A stretch of 24,203 nt of DNA. Source: Pelargonium cotyledonis. Lineage: Eukaryota; Streptophyta; Magnoliopsida; Geraniales; Geraniaceae. The notes under the pieces are model-generated. The model worked only from the letters and a program-made list of their open reading frames with translations, ran no database searches and had not been told where the DNA came from. The stretch's first letter is position 1; each line of letters begins with the position of its first letter. The position numbers were made by a program, and so were the translations under genes. Location of the stretch: the NCBI GenBank assembly GCA_036897625.1, contig JAYMTA010000788.1:1-24203 (forward strand), given 5' to 3'. Below, piece by piece: positions 1-12,958 of this stretch.

Positions 1-320
1 CAACGTCGCCCAAGATGGGGGGAAAGGTGGCCCAAAAAGAGGGGGCTCGCTCGGGAGAGTAGTTTGTTGGACTATCGAAGCAGCGGCTGGCTGCTCTGGC
101 AAGGGCCGCAGGTGAGTGTTCTGATTTGCTGTACTAGGGTAGGGTTTTTTTTTTGGTTTGTTTGTAGTCCCCTTAGTAGACTGGATCAGTATATAGGACT
201 TGTGGGTGCCGGGTTGCTTGTAAACTGGTCTTTTTAGTTTTAGTCTAGGCTGTAACTAAACGTGATGCATTGAATAATAGTTTATGGACTGTTATTCCTC
301 AAAAAAAATAATACAATAGT
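1..320 (+). mobile_element. Probable 3' end of a LINE (L1-type) retrotransposon
   Basis: The window opens in GC-rich sequence that changes to a T-rich stretch around 145-165, then a GT/T-rich tail, and ends in an A-run at about 301-308, after which the DNA becomes ordinary AT-rich spacer. A G/T-rich untranslated tail ending in short poly(A) is typical of plant L1-type LINE 3' ends. No reverse transcriptase reading frame is visible because the body would lie off the left edge. No target-site duplication can be tested. A transcribed host 3' UTR is the main alternative. Confidence 0.35.
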
Positions 321-1580
321 TTATGAATGTAATATATATATGTATTCATAAATAATACTTATTTCATTAATTTACCTCTCACTAAATAAATATTCTGAAT
401 CCGTTATTTTATAAAGTATGAATAAGAAAATATTATCGATAATCAAAATATTTGATACATTACCATTTGTAAGGATCTCATTGATAAGGCTATTGTAAAA
501 GTTGATGCCTTCTATGTTCACTCCTCCACTTAGTTTCCCACCTAAGATACAAGAACGAGATTTAGCTCATGTGAAATAGCATATAAGTTGCATGTAAAAT
601 TAATTACAAATAATTATTTGTGAAGTTTTGAACATTTATTTTTCTTTTAATCATGAAATTGAGACCAAACACTTGTATGCACTAACAGTAACTAATACTC
701 CGTATATTATACACTTGTATGTCCAAATTGATAAAAAAAAAATGATGTTGACTTCATGGATAATAATATTAATATATATTGTTAGTAGTTAATACTTCCT
801 AAATCAAGGATCTTGGGATAATTATATATATATATATATTTATTGGGAAAGCTCACCCTCTAAAATCAGCATTAATCATTGTGCAATATAATAATCAAGC
901 CTTCTCTTAAGGTCTTTACATTTCCTTAATATCTTTATATACCTCTATTTGCTATTTCAAAAATAAATAATATATATATACCTCATGGTAATCAAAATAC
1001 AGAAGTACATATCATTTACGTCAGCATGTGACTCGAAATGTGTACTATGCTAAATTTTATAGCATTTAGATTCCGTTTAATCGTGTGTATTTCTGTTGAG
1101 CCTGTCGCTATCTCCATTTGTTTACGTAATCCTATTCTATATGTTCATGCCAAAATCTTTTGACTTGTCTAACTCATTTGATCAAACGAGTTATAAACTG
1201 GTCGAGTAATCCATTTAATAACTCGCTCTTTTAAGAATAAAATTATAAATATGTAACACATTGTGTCAAAAATTACTCATATAAATCAAAACTGTCAAAC
1301 TTGATAGACGGTGTCAAGTCAATCTCAACTCATCTATATAAAGTGTTAAACTGCAACGTGCAATTTTGTACCAATCATATCAATCCACTTATAAATAAGT
1401 CATATAATAACTTAACTTATTTAATAATTAAAATTTATTGAGATTAATCATTTCGCATAATATTGAATTTTCAACGCGAGCCGGCCCAATCACAAGCACA
1501 AATTGTCGACCCTAACTTTGTCAAAATTAAAAAAGTATCCATGAATTATATTTGTGATAAAGAAGATAAAAATCACATAC
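321..1580. other. AT-rich non-coding stretch, probably GH1 intron 4 or flank
   Basis: No reading frame here resembles a known protein on either strand. There is a (TA)n microsatellite at about 823-839 and several A/T homopolymers. If the beta-glucosidase gene to the right is complete, this stretch is its fourth intron; if the gene is truncated, it is the sequence that replaced its 3' part. I searched it on the minus strand for the next GH1 exon (the HWDLPQ region) and did not see it. Confidence 0.5.
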
Positions 1581-2224
1581 TTGGTAGTACTCTAGGCCAT
1601 GAAATGGAGAATCTAAAAGCATCCATTCCCATTTCCATCATAATACCCACATCCTCCTATCACATACATATAAAATTTTAATTTATTTATTTGAAAGAGA
1701 AAACATTAGACAAACAATTAAGAGAATAAAAAGAATACACAAGATATAAATTACGGGTTAAAATATTTATATACCTTGTAACGATGATAAAAATCAATTG
1801 CTACGTCTCCATTTCCGCCACCACTTATTCTTTCTGTATTTTAAAGTTTAAGAGAATATATCAACATTGAAAAATGTTAAATCGTAAACAAATTTATGTA
1901 TATAACGAAAGACCTGGATATTCGTGGGTGAAAGTATCCCACATACTCGGTCCTTTTCCATCTCCTTCTGCTTCACCCTCGTACTAAAAATTTGTATATA
2001 TAAGCTTAACTTAAATTTGATTTTTCAAGACGTTTTTATATAATTGCACATGTAATTACCTGGTATGCAGACGAGGATGTCCCGAAAATAAAACCTTCCG
2101 GGAAATTATTGCGATTGAGATTATAATTAATGTAACCTTTCGTACGAACTAATAAGGAACAAATAATGAGAATGTACAAAGAGAGACTCATTGTAGAAAC
2201 AACATAAGCTTCAATTTTTGCCAT
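1581..2224 (-). CDS. 5' part (exons 1-4) of a GH1 beta-glucosidase
   Basis: Exons on the minus strand are 2224-2060, 1983-1914, 1833-1775 and 1656-1581 (165, 70, 59 and 76 nt), all with GT-AG introns and phases 0, 1, 0, 1. The first 123 codons stay open. Residues 1-30 form a hydrophobic signal peptide. Then come FPEGFIFGTSSSAYQ, the block YEGEAEGDGKGPSMWDTFTHEYP (its GPS.WD.FTH core is a family signature), NGDVAIDFYHRYK, and EDV..M.EMGMDAFRFSISWPRVLP. These are the N-terminal blocks of plant family 1 glycosidases, which hydrolyse beta-glucosides in the secretory pathway, apoplast or vacuole. The 59- and 76-nt exons are hallmark GH1 exon sizes. The catalytic glutamates (TFNEP and ITENG) lie in later exons that are not seen. 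Either a long fourth intron runs off the left edge, or this is a truncated copy. Identity is firm; completeness is unknown. Confidence 0.85.
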
Positions 2225-2269
2225 TGAAAGTACTCTCTCTAGCTAACAAATTAAAGAACACATCACAAC

Positions 2270-2279
2270 CTATTTATAG
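2270..2279 (-). promoter_or_regulatory. TATA box of the GH1 gene
   Basis: Read on the minus strand this is CTATAAATAG, a near-consensus TATA box, about 46 bases upstream of the beta-glucosidase ATG at 2224. The spacing implies a very short 5' leader. It supports this end being a real promoter rather than a promoterless fragment. Confidence 0.5.
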
Positions 2280-2280
2280 A

Positions 2281-2995
2281 CCATAAAAATATACGTAAAT
2301 ATTTGCATTATAAATTCATGTAATTATATTTAATTCCTCAAAATATGTGAAGATCTACGCAATGATTAATTTATAAGACTATCATAATAATTCATATAAT
2401 TATAAGGCCAAGTTGATTCTCGTGTGATTTATTATACTAATTAATCATAAATGAAAGTGCTAGTTGAACATTTAAAATCATAGTAAGGAGGCTTTGAGAA
2501 AAGAGAATTAACTCTAATCACAATTATTGGATCATGACATGTGAGTACACTTCACCTTTTAAAATATACACTAATCAACTACATCAAGATTTAAGTCGGT
2601 TTTTTAATCGCTCAGTACGCTTTGTACTCCAGCTCTAAAAAAATGTGACATGTCTTATCAATTGGGGTCTTATAAGTTTTTTTTATATGCCTAGCTAGAA
2701 GACACGCGATCTCAATCTCTTGATGAATGATTGATTATCTTTACCGCGTTCCATTGATCTTCTCTTCTTATCAAGTGCTCATTTCTTCAGGCCAAAAAGT
2801 CGAGGAGGCATTAGTTTAAGAATCACAAAATGGTCCAATCAATCCCCTCATTGCTAGTCGGTTTAAGAGAATCACAAGTAACCTGGATAGCCTTGTACAC
2901 TTAGCTCTAGTGGCCGATTATGGAGTCAATAACCTTTAGAACGAAAAGTTAACTACGAGGATCATAAACCAAAAATCATTTTGTTCAGGTTAATC
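2281..2995. other. Intergenic AT-rich stretch, no gene seen
   Basis: Upstream flank of the GH1 gene. No protein-like frame or RNA gene is recognisable. A short imperfect direct repeat containing GTTTAAGA..ATCACAA occurs near 2813 and 2861. Nothing else is supported. Confidence 0.5.
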
Positions 2996-3245
2996 CATCA
3001 ATGAGGTTGTGACATCTCATTAAATTATTTGGATTCATAAGATCGCTCCGCTCCAACATGATTCTCTTGAGTGTATAAATGAATTTCAAAGTGATCTGTT
3101 TGACTCGTTTTAGGCTTGCCAAACCAAAGAAATTAATGTTGCCACCACATTCACTTACATCCATGCTCAAGTACATTTGTGGGAGCGAGACAACCTATTA
3201 AATCAAAGTATTTTAGTGAAATGTCACAACTCTATTAATGACTTA
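2996..3245. repeat. Imperfect inverted repeat with roughly 75-base arms (foldback or MITE-like)
   Basis: The arm at about 2996-3072 and the reverse complement of about 3163-3245 align along most of their length, sharing GTTGTGACAT, CTCATTAAA/TTCACTAAA and CGCTCC blocks, with about 90 bases between them. Translating the arms outward from the centre gives two related peptides (ERSDLMNPNNLMRCHNLIDG and ERDNLLNQSILVKCHNSIND), which is simply the same repeat read twice. No terminal signature or target duplication could be fixed, so the element class is not assigned. Confidence 0.6.
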
Positions 3246-3804
3246 GAATCCTTGATATTAGGATGTTTAATTAATTCGAATATTTTAAGCCTAGTGAATA
3301 GTGAACTTACTAGTTTTGGTACCCGCCAGTGCTCTGGTTTTCATTACTATGCGTTGTCACTTTATATTTGCGTAACACAGGTTGAAATCAAGATCCAAGA
3401 AATTAGATTAGGTGTGAGTCCATAAAGTGGCATTCACGAAACCCACGAAGAAATCAACGTAGAAAATGAGCTGATAGTTGACCACGTGAGGGCATTGGTA
3501 CAACTACAAACCCTTATATTTTTTTATTGGAATAAATTAAAATTTGTGTTTTTAATCAGAAATAAAATAAGAATCATACTTGATATTAAATCCCACGTTA
3601 ATCAGATTTACAACTTAATGCAGCCAATAAATATTTATATAAATGAACAATTTCTTAATTCCATCTATTCGAATAGATCATTTGAAAAATACGAATCGAC
3701 TCGAAGAGGGAAAAAATAAAAAGAATTAGTTTCAATTATTATACTCTTCCATCTATTTGAATAAATCACATATACAATGCTCTAAACCTTCGAATTAGTA
3801 CACG
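3246..3804. other. Intergenic stretch, no gene seen
   Basis: Short open frames here show no recognisable protein features, and composition is AT-rich. It lies 3' of the GLR gene and 5' of the GH1 gene, both on the minus strand. I see nothing further to annotate. Confidence 0.5.
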
Positions 3805-3818
3805 TAGGTTTCTGTTTT
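3805..3818 (+). repeat. SINE target-site duplication, left copy
   Basis: TAGGTTTCTGTTTT, matching 4001-4014 (TAGGTCTCTGTTTT) at 13 of 14 bases. The pair brackets the SINE exactly and shows it arrived by target-primed retrotransposition. Confidence 0.75.
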
Positions 3819-4000
3819 CTTTTTTTCGGTTTATGAGAGGACTCGCACACTCGCAGTTGACACCCTCAAGTCGTTTTACGACAACCAGACTAATAATCAT
3901 TTGAGGTCTTCAACTCTCCCAATGGGTGTGTTGAGCAGAGATCGAACGCAAGCGCTCATGCCACTCACGCAGTCTGTGTTCCCAACTGCGCCACTATCCT
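3819..4000 (-). mobile_element. tRNA-derived SINE (about 182 bp)
   Basis: Read on the minus strand the element starts GGATAGTGGCGCAGTTGG. It contains a perfect pol III A box (TGGCGCAGTTGG, 3982-3993; consensus TRGCNNAGYNGG) and, about 33 bases further, a B-box-like GCGTTCGATCT (3939-3949). It ends in an A-rich tail, CGAAAAAAAG, at 3819. It is flanked by a 14-base direct repeat, 3805-3818 and 4001-4014, differing at one base. Length, boxes, tail and duplication together are those of a plant SINE. It sits about 275 bases past the GLR stop codon, in or just beyond the GLR 3' UTR, in the same orientation. Confidence 0.82.
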
Positions 4001-4014
4001 TAGGTCTCTGTTTT
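4001..4014 (+). repeat. SINE target-site duplication, right copy
   Basis: TAGGTCTCTGTTTT, the partner of 3805-3818. The single C/T difference suggests some age since insertion. Confidence 0.75.
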
Positions 4015-4274
4015 TCGTATCTAGCAAACAAAAACAACTCCCTATGGTTTTCACTTCAAATTAATATCACAAAATTTCCTTTTGTTTAGATGGTACATTC
4101 TCAGAATCTTTGTATGTTGGTACACAAAACCATGTTTGTCTGGTAGAAAACAAGACCTACAAGAACCAACTGCATCATTTTGAGCAGCACAAAACAGGCC
4201 AAGAAAAACAGAAGAACCTATATTACACGTAAATATGTTATAAGGTTACATTACATGTCTGAAACTGCACATTA

Positions 4275-8436
<4,162 letters not shown>

Positions 8437-9360
8437 GGTGAGTTGCCAAATCAAAAGCCCCTAATTTTCACCTAGCTCTGCAAGAAACAAGCATAAAAAA
8501 TTGAAACAAGCACTAGATAGTAAGTCCAAATTCAAACCCTCCCACATTCCTGGAGAAACAAAAATGAATAAGCAGACCAAACCAACAAACACTAGAAAAA
8601 TATACAGAAAGCAATATATCAGAAAATACCAAAGAATTAGAGGAAAAACAAGTGGGCAGTAAAGTTCAATACCCAGATCTGACCTACAAATTCAGAAAGC
8701 CCCAAAACCCTGATTGACATAAGCCCAGATTAAGGGATGTTATGTTCATTGCTCAATAGTTCGAACCTAAGAAGACCCAACAAATGAAATGGAAAAGGGA
8801 AGAGAAAATTCAAGCACCCATGGTAAGGGTGTGAAAGTGGTTCCATAAAGTATCAATTTGGAAGCAAAAAAGGAAAGTAGACATGAGAAAGATGAACAAA
8901 AAGCACAGAAAAATCACAGCTTTGAGCACTAAAAGTAGAAACTACTCACAGGGATGAATCATGATAAAGCTCAGGAATCATCCAAGACGCATAAATGAAT
9001 TTGGAAATCTGATGGAACCCAGATTTGGAGGGAAAGGAATGTTCAATGGGTACCAAAAAAATTCTTCTTTTTTTACCTCCTCTGGTCCAGTCAGGTGCTA
9101 GCTCATGTATAGCTGATGGAACAGAACAGAGCTATAGAAACATTATCTTTGTTGAAGCTCATGTGTCTGGTGAATAATAAATGAAGATAGAGAAATCACT
9201 CAAAATTCCAATGGCTGTAATGAAAAGAGAAGTTGCTACCAATCTACCATAAATTATAGTTAGTACCTGAAAGATAGAGAGATTGGGGAAAGAGGAGATA
9301 ATGTTGGGTGAACTGGAGCTAGTTGTTGATTGGAGCCAATGTGGTCCACTTTTTTATTCT
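8437..9360 (-). promoter_or_regulatory. GLR 5' leader with probable 5' UTR intron, and proximal promoter
   Basis: Upstream of the GLR ATG the minus strand has a strong acceptor, a T-rich tract ending TTTCTTGCAG at 8478, 41 bases before the ATG. A matching donor GTGAGTAG begins at 8949, giving a candidate 472-base leader intron. A further possible exon end (CTTTCAG then GTACTA) lies near 9267. An A/T-rich ATAAAAAA near 9353 could serve as a TATA region, with pyrimidine-rich leader sequence after it. The intron is inferred from splice-site shape alone. Confidence 0.4.
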
Positions 9361-9695
9361 TTCTCCTTCTCTGTGATTGGGTGGTTGTCTGTATTTTTAT
9401 TTTCACATGTTCTTCACATGTCTTCTAGTTCATGCTGTTCCTAGTAAAATATTTAGATTCAACAACTTTTTTTTGGATAGTGTAGAGCTTCATATGTAAA
9501 AGGGATTATCTTGTTGGTGAAAGATATGCACATTTCATAAAGTAATAAAAATTGGATTTATAAATTTATTGAATGACCAACACTTTGTTGACTTTGATGC
9601 TTGGATATAGTAGATTGTCTCTTTTGATTTCTTTTTCGACATGCCACTCTGGAGAAAAACAAGTTGTATGTGTATCCGTTTTTGTAAAGAACCAG
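9361..9695. other. Upstream spacer of GLR, nothing recognised
   Basis: AT-rich DNA beyond the GLR promoter with no protein-like frame, no RNA gene and no clear repeat boundary. Confidence 0.5.
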
Positions 9696-9932
9696 CTTAA
9701 TTAAAAATTTAAGGTGATAGTTGAAAATTTAATATTAGTTGTAAATTTTAACACTCCACTCTTTCGTGTGAAAGCGTTTGCTTGTCTTGCGTTGAAATTT
9801 AATATAGGTAATGATAAGGCTTGAACTCAATACTTTTAGGCAACAATGATATAATACAATATACTGCTTCTTCCAACACAAAAGATTAAGTTGATAGTTG
9901 AATGTTCAATACTAATTTTATATTCTAAGACG
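9696..9932 (-). mobile_element. Degenerate LTR/TRIM-type remnant
   Basis: Two diverged direct repeats share AAG.TGATAGTTGAA....AATA (about 9710-9760 and 9886-9932). On the minus strand the space between holds a GAGTTCAAGCC block and a CACACGAAAGAGTGGAGTGTTA block. Plant TRIM-like and non-autonomous LTR elements often have such an ordered set: tRNA-like or primer-site region, a CACACG...GAGTGTTA segment, then the second repeat. No intact primer-binding site remains, so the class is tentative. Confidence 0.35.
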
Positions 9933-11245
9933 TTTGTTAAAACTTGTAGTCAAAACACAGCTTTTACCTCAAAACACTTTCCAGTCTCTTCTTGCAAGTC
10001 ATTTCATGAGCTTATCAGCTTATGTTTTACGTTTGGGCAAACGAACGAGAAAAGAAAACATAAAAATGTATGTGTTGCTTATTATTTTGCTGAAGATTTG
10101 GTTATAGAAGATAAACAGTAAAATATATAAGAGAAGATAAAAAAGTGTAAAACAGACCAAACAAATTACGAGGAGGTCGATCAAATCCACCAAATAGAGG
10201 TTTCAAAATAAAAATGATTGATTGGGACTTGAGAAGTGTACAAATATCTAACCCTAAATTTAAATAAATTGTTCAACCACACTCAAAAACTTTAATGTAT
10301 CATATAATATAGAAAGGGCACCCATAAATTGTGTGACATAAAAACAAATTTGTATTGCAAAATAAAACGTTTATGATATATTTTTCCCATAATTTAAAAA
10401 GAAAGTTGGATTGGATGGAGAAAACATGATTACCCAAAATCTTTTGGACTTAATAACATAGGATATTGGAAAAATGATACCATAATAAATTTATAATCAT
10501 GAACCTTTATATCATAGTCATAGATCTCTAAATGGAACAAGGTCAAGAATCATGATTGCATTTGCATGTAATGGGACCTAAGTCAATGTACATTGTTGCA
10601 CCAAGTAAAGAACCACTAGTTTCCACTTACTAGTAGTGCCTTCCTCCAACTCTCCACCATATAGGATTTTGGTTCACTAGGATCTTTGTATCACATGGTC
10701 ATGATGTAACATTTTAGTCATGCAATTAGGGTAACAAATTTAAAGACATTATCTAAACAAATCAAACATAATAATGTTAAGATTAAGCTCGACTCGATAC
10801 ATATTCGTTTGGATGAGTTCAACTTGAATTAGAACAAACTTACTTATTAAAGATCCAACTCAATTAGGTCAAAAATAGTCCTACCGAGCTCGGTTTAGCT
10901 CAACTTGTTAGTAATTTATCATTTTTTTTAATAAAAAAACATCTATCAGTGCATGCCAGGAAATAGAGGTGACAATTCAGATTTTAAATCGAGTTTGTTC
11001 GAACTCGAATTGATGAAAAATAATTTGAATATCATTTAAGGGTTCGAATCAAATAAAATTTGAGTGAATTTGTCTTATTCAGTCGAGTCCAGTCCGACTA
11101 GATCCTTATATTTACACAACAGTTCTATCTGAAATTGATCGGAACAAAATTTAAATGCCTATATTTCGAGTTCAAATTAAAAGTTCTATTGTGTTACGTC
11201 TACGAGTGATGTAAAATTGTAATGAATATTTGTGGGAAACAATTC
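9933..11245. other. AT-rich spacer between GLR and L11
   Basis: No supported gene. Around 10785-11110 there are many GAGCTCG/CTCGACTCG and TTCGAACTCGAATT words, the debris commonly left by short hAT or Mutator-like plant elements. Near 10972 GAGGTGACAATTCAG resembles an hAT terminal repeat, but no partner end was found. The last part is the distal L11 promoter. Confidence 0.4.
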
Positions 11246-11265
11246 GGTTCGAACCGGTACCGGTT
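11246..11265. repeat. Overlapping palindromes upstream of L11
   Basis: GGTTCGAACC (11246-11255) and AACCGGTACCGGTT (11252-11265) are two perfect palindromes overlapping by four bases, about 100 bases before the L11 start codon. They could be a protein-binding site or a trace of an excised transposon end; the sequence alone does not decide. Confidence 0.4.
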
Positions 11266-11317
11266 GAGCCAAAACCAAACCAAATCAAAAACCTAAGAGA
11301 GTCGGAGCCAAATCCAA

Positions 11318-11325
11318 AAACCCTA
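11318..11325 (+). promoter_or_regulatory. Telo-box (AAACCCTA) of the L11 gene
   Basis: AAACCCTA lies 38 bases before the L11 ATG. Telo-boxes are frequent in 5' regions of plant genes for translation machinery and help coordinate expression in dividing cells. I did not find the usual partner site II (TGGGCY) nearby. Confidence 0.5.
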
Positions 11326-11363
11326 CTCTGCTCATTTTCGCTCCACCTAGTCAAGCTGAAGCC

Positions 11364-11831
11364 ATGGCGACTCTGAAGGAGATCTTCGCCCGGAAGCGAG
11401 TGACGGCGACTCTAAGGCTCACCGTACCGGCCGGAGGAGCCCGCCCGGCGCCGCCGGTGGGTCCGGTGCTGGGACAGTACCGTCTGAACCTGATGGCGTT
11501 TTGCAAGGACTTCAACGCGCGCACCCAGAAGTACAAGCCAGACACGCCCATGGCGGTGACCATCTTCGCCTACAAGGACAACACCTTCGACTTTGAGATC
11601 AAGTCTCCGTCGGTCTCCTGGTACCTGAAGAAGGCGGCGGGGATGGAGTCCGGCAGCAGCCGCCCCGGCCACCTGGAAGTGGCGACGCTATCGGTGAGGC
11701 ACATCTACGAGATCGCCAAGGTGAAGCAATCTGATCCTTATTGCCAGTACGTGCCTTTGCAGTCTATTTGCAAGTCCATTATCAGCACTGCTAAAAGCAT
11801 GGGAATTAGGATTGTCAAAGACTTGGATTGA
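11364..11831 (+). CDS. MRPL11: Mitochondrial large-subunit ribosomal protein L11 (uL11m)
   Basis: One uninterrupted frame of 155 codons, the length of Arabidopsis mitochondrial L11. The start sits in GCCATGGCG, a good plant initiation context. Residues 17-40 (LRLTVPAGGARPAPPVGPVLGQ) are the uL11 N-terminal signature: the PAG.A.P.PPVGP.LGQ.G-like loop that contacts the GTPase-associated rRNA and release and elongation factors. SPSVSWYLKKAAG (81-93) and the C-terminal RNA-binding domain follow, ending MGIRIVKDLD. There is no long transit peptide, as is usual for the plant mitochondrial form; the plastid form is longer. The first 330 bases are very GC-rich, while the last 120 bases and the downstream DNA are AT-rich, a sharp gradient. 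It is divergent to GLR with 2.9 kb between their start codons. Confidence 0.93.
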   Translation: MATLKEIFARKRVTATLRLTVPAGGARPAPPVGPVLGQYRLNLMAFCKDFNARTQKYKPDTPMAVTIFAYKDNTFDFEIKSPSVSWYLKKAAGMESGSSRPGHLEVATLSVRHIYEIAKVKQSDPYCQYVPLQSICKSIISTAKSMGIRIVKDLD

Positions 11832-12142
11832 TTTTGAAAACAACAAAAATCTAGGGTTATTAATGTTGCAATCAATTTGGGCATTGTGATGATTTTAGTG
11901 TCTAACACTCTCAAATTAAGACATTAAATAAATCTAGATTGACAGTTGTTTATGTTAAATTTTTTGTGTTTTGAATTGAATTAGTTGAATTGTTAATTGA
12001 GTTTGTATCTATATTTCATTGCGTTGTTTGCGATTGATTTTGTTGGTTTGAATCATGAAAGTTTGTGACAAAGTAAGCACATTCTAGCTAGATAATTGCT
12101 AGAAGTAGTTGACACTGAACTTATGTGATTACCACCTATAGC

Positions 12143-12502
12143 GAGGATATATCATATGTTCACGGTACTCACACTTGTATTTGCTGAGAAAATTTTGTTT
12201 ATAAATTGTATTATAATGGATGAAAAGGAACGGCTTTTATTTTAAAGTAATCTGTCGTGACTGAGTTCTTGCATTCCAATTGTTGTAGTAATAGCATAAT
12301 AATGCTCAAATGTGTGTTAAATTTGTGTTAGTTTCTAAATGGTAAATTCATGAACTCTGAGCTAGAAACTGAGGTTATAGTTTCTCGGGTCTTATTGAAC
12401 TTGATGATACTGGGTTAGCATGAAGACATTTTTTTTCTTTCTTTCTTTGTAAGCACTCTGGATCTTTGCCAAAGCTTATTCACCTAAAGGGTAGTAGCAG
12501 TA
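12143..12502 (+). repeat. Tandem duplication downstream of L11, copy 1
   Basis: About 360 bases beginning GAGGATATATCATATG and ending CACCTAAAGGGTAGTAGCAGTA. They align with 12573-12948 throughout, sharing long blocks such as CTGTCGTGACTGAGTTCTTG and GAAACTGAGGTTATAGTTTC, with scattered substitutions and small indels. The repeat carries no open frame. It begins about 310 bases after the L11 stop codon and may lie in the 3' UTR or beyond. Confidence 0.85.
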
Positions 12503-12572
12503 ACACCATTGCTCATATTTGTCTCTGTTAAACACTTAATTCGGGTAAGTTGCTAAATACATGTAAAATAGA

Positions 12573-12948
12573 GAGGATGTCATATGTGCGTGGTACTCGA
12601 AACTTGTATTTGCAGAGAAAATTTTGTGTAGAAATCATATTATGATGAATGAAAAGGAATCTACTTTAAGTGATAGTTGAGTTGAATCTGTCGTGACTGA
12701 GTTCTTGCATTCTAACTGTTGGTAGTAAAGGTATCGTTAATGCTCAAATGTCTGTAAACTTGGGTTAGTTTCTATTTGTAAGTTCATGTACTTTGAGGTA
12801 GAAACTGAGGTTATAGTTTCTTGGGTATTATTGAACTTCTCATGGATGATACTGGATTAGCATGAAGATGTTTTCTTTCTTTCTTTCTTTCTTTCTAACC
12901 ACTCTGGATCTTTGCTGAAGCTTATTCACCTAAAGGGTAGTAGCAGTA
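12573..12948 (+). repeat. Tandem duplication downstream of L11, copy 2
   Basis: Second copy, about 376 bases, separated from the first by 70 bases. Its length excess comes mostly from small insertions in the middle and an expanded (TTTC)n run near 12870-12894. Its end overlaps the hairpin at 12928-12958. Confidence 0.85.
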
Positions 12949-12958
12949 CCCTTTAGGT
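12928..12958. repeat. Perfect 12-bp hairpin at the duplication end
   Basis: ACCTAAAGGGTA, a 7-base loop, then TACCCTTTAGGT: twelve perfectly paired positions. The left arm is the end of duplication copy 2, and copy 1 has the same left arm but no right arm. There is no U-run after it, so it is not proposed as a terminator. Confidence 0.7.

Noticed and set aside
823..839. A TATA promoter in the (TA)n run
   Set aside because: It is a plain dinucleotide microsatellite with no gene start at suitable distance.
3939..3993. A possible tRNA gene on the minus strand
   Set aside because: A and B boxes are present, but no acceptor-stem pairing or full cloverleaf is evident, and the A-tail plus target duplications identify a SINE.
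10972..11240. An hAT-like element starting GAGGTGACAATTCAG
   Set aside because: Only one end is visible; no matching inverted end or 8-base duplication was found before the L11 promoter.
11351..11672. Minus-strand frames over L11
   Set aside because: Long antisense frames are expected in GC-rich coding DNA; the plus frame is clearly uL11.
12928..12958. A transcription terminator
   Set aside because: Although it is a perfect hairpin, it lacks a following T-run, and plant nuclear genes do not terminate in this way.
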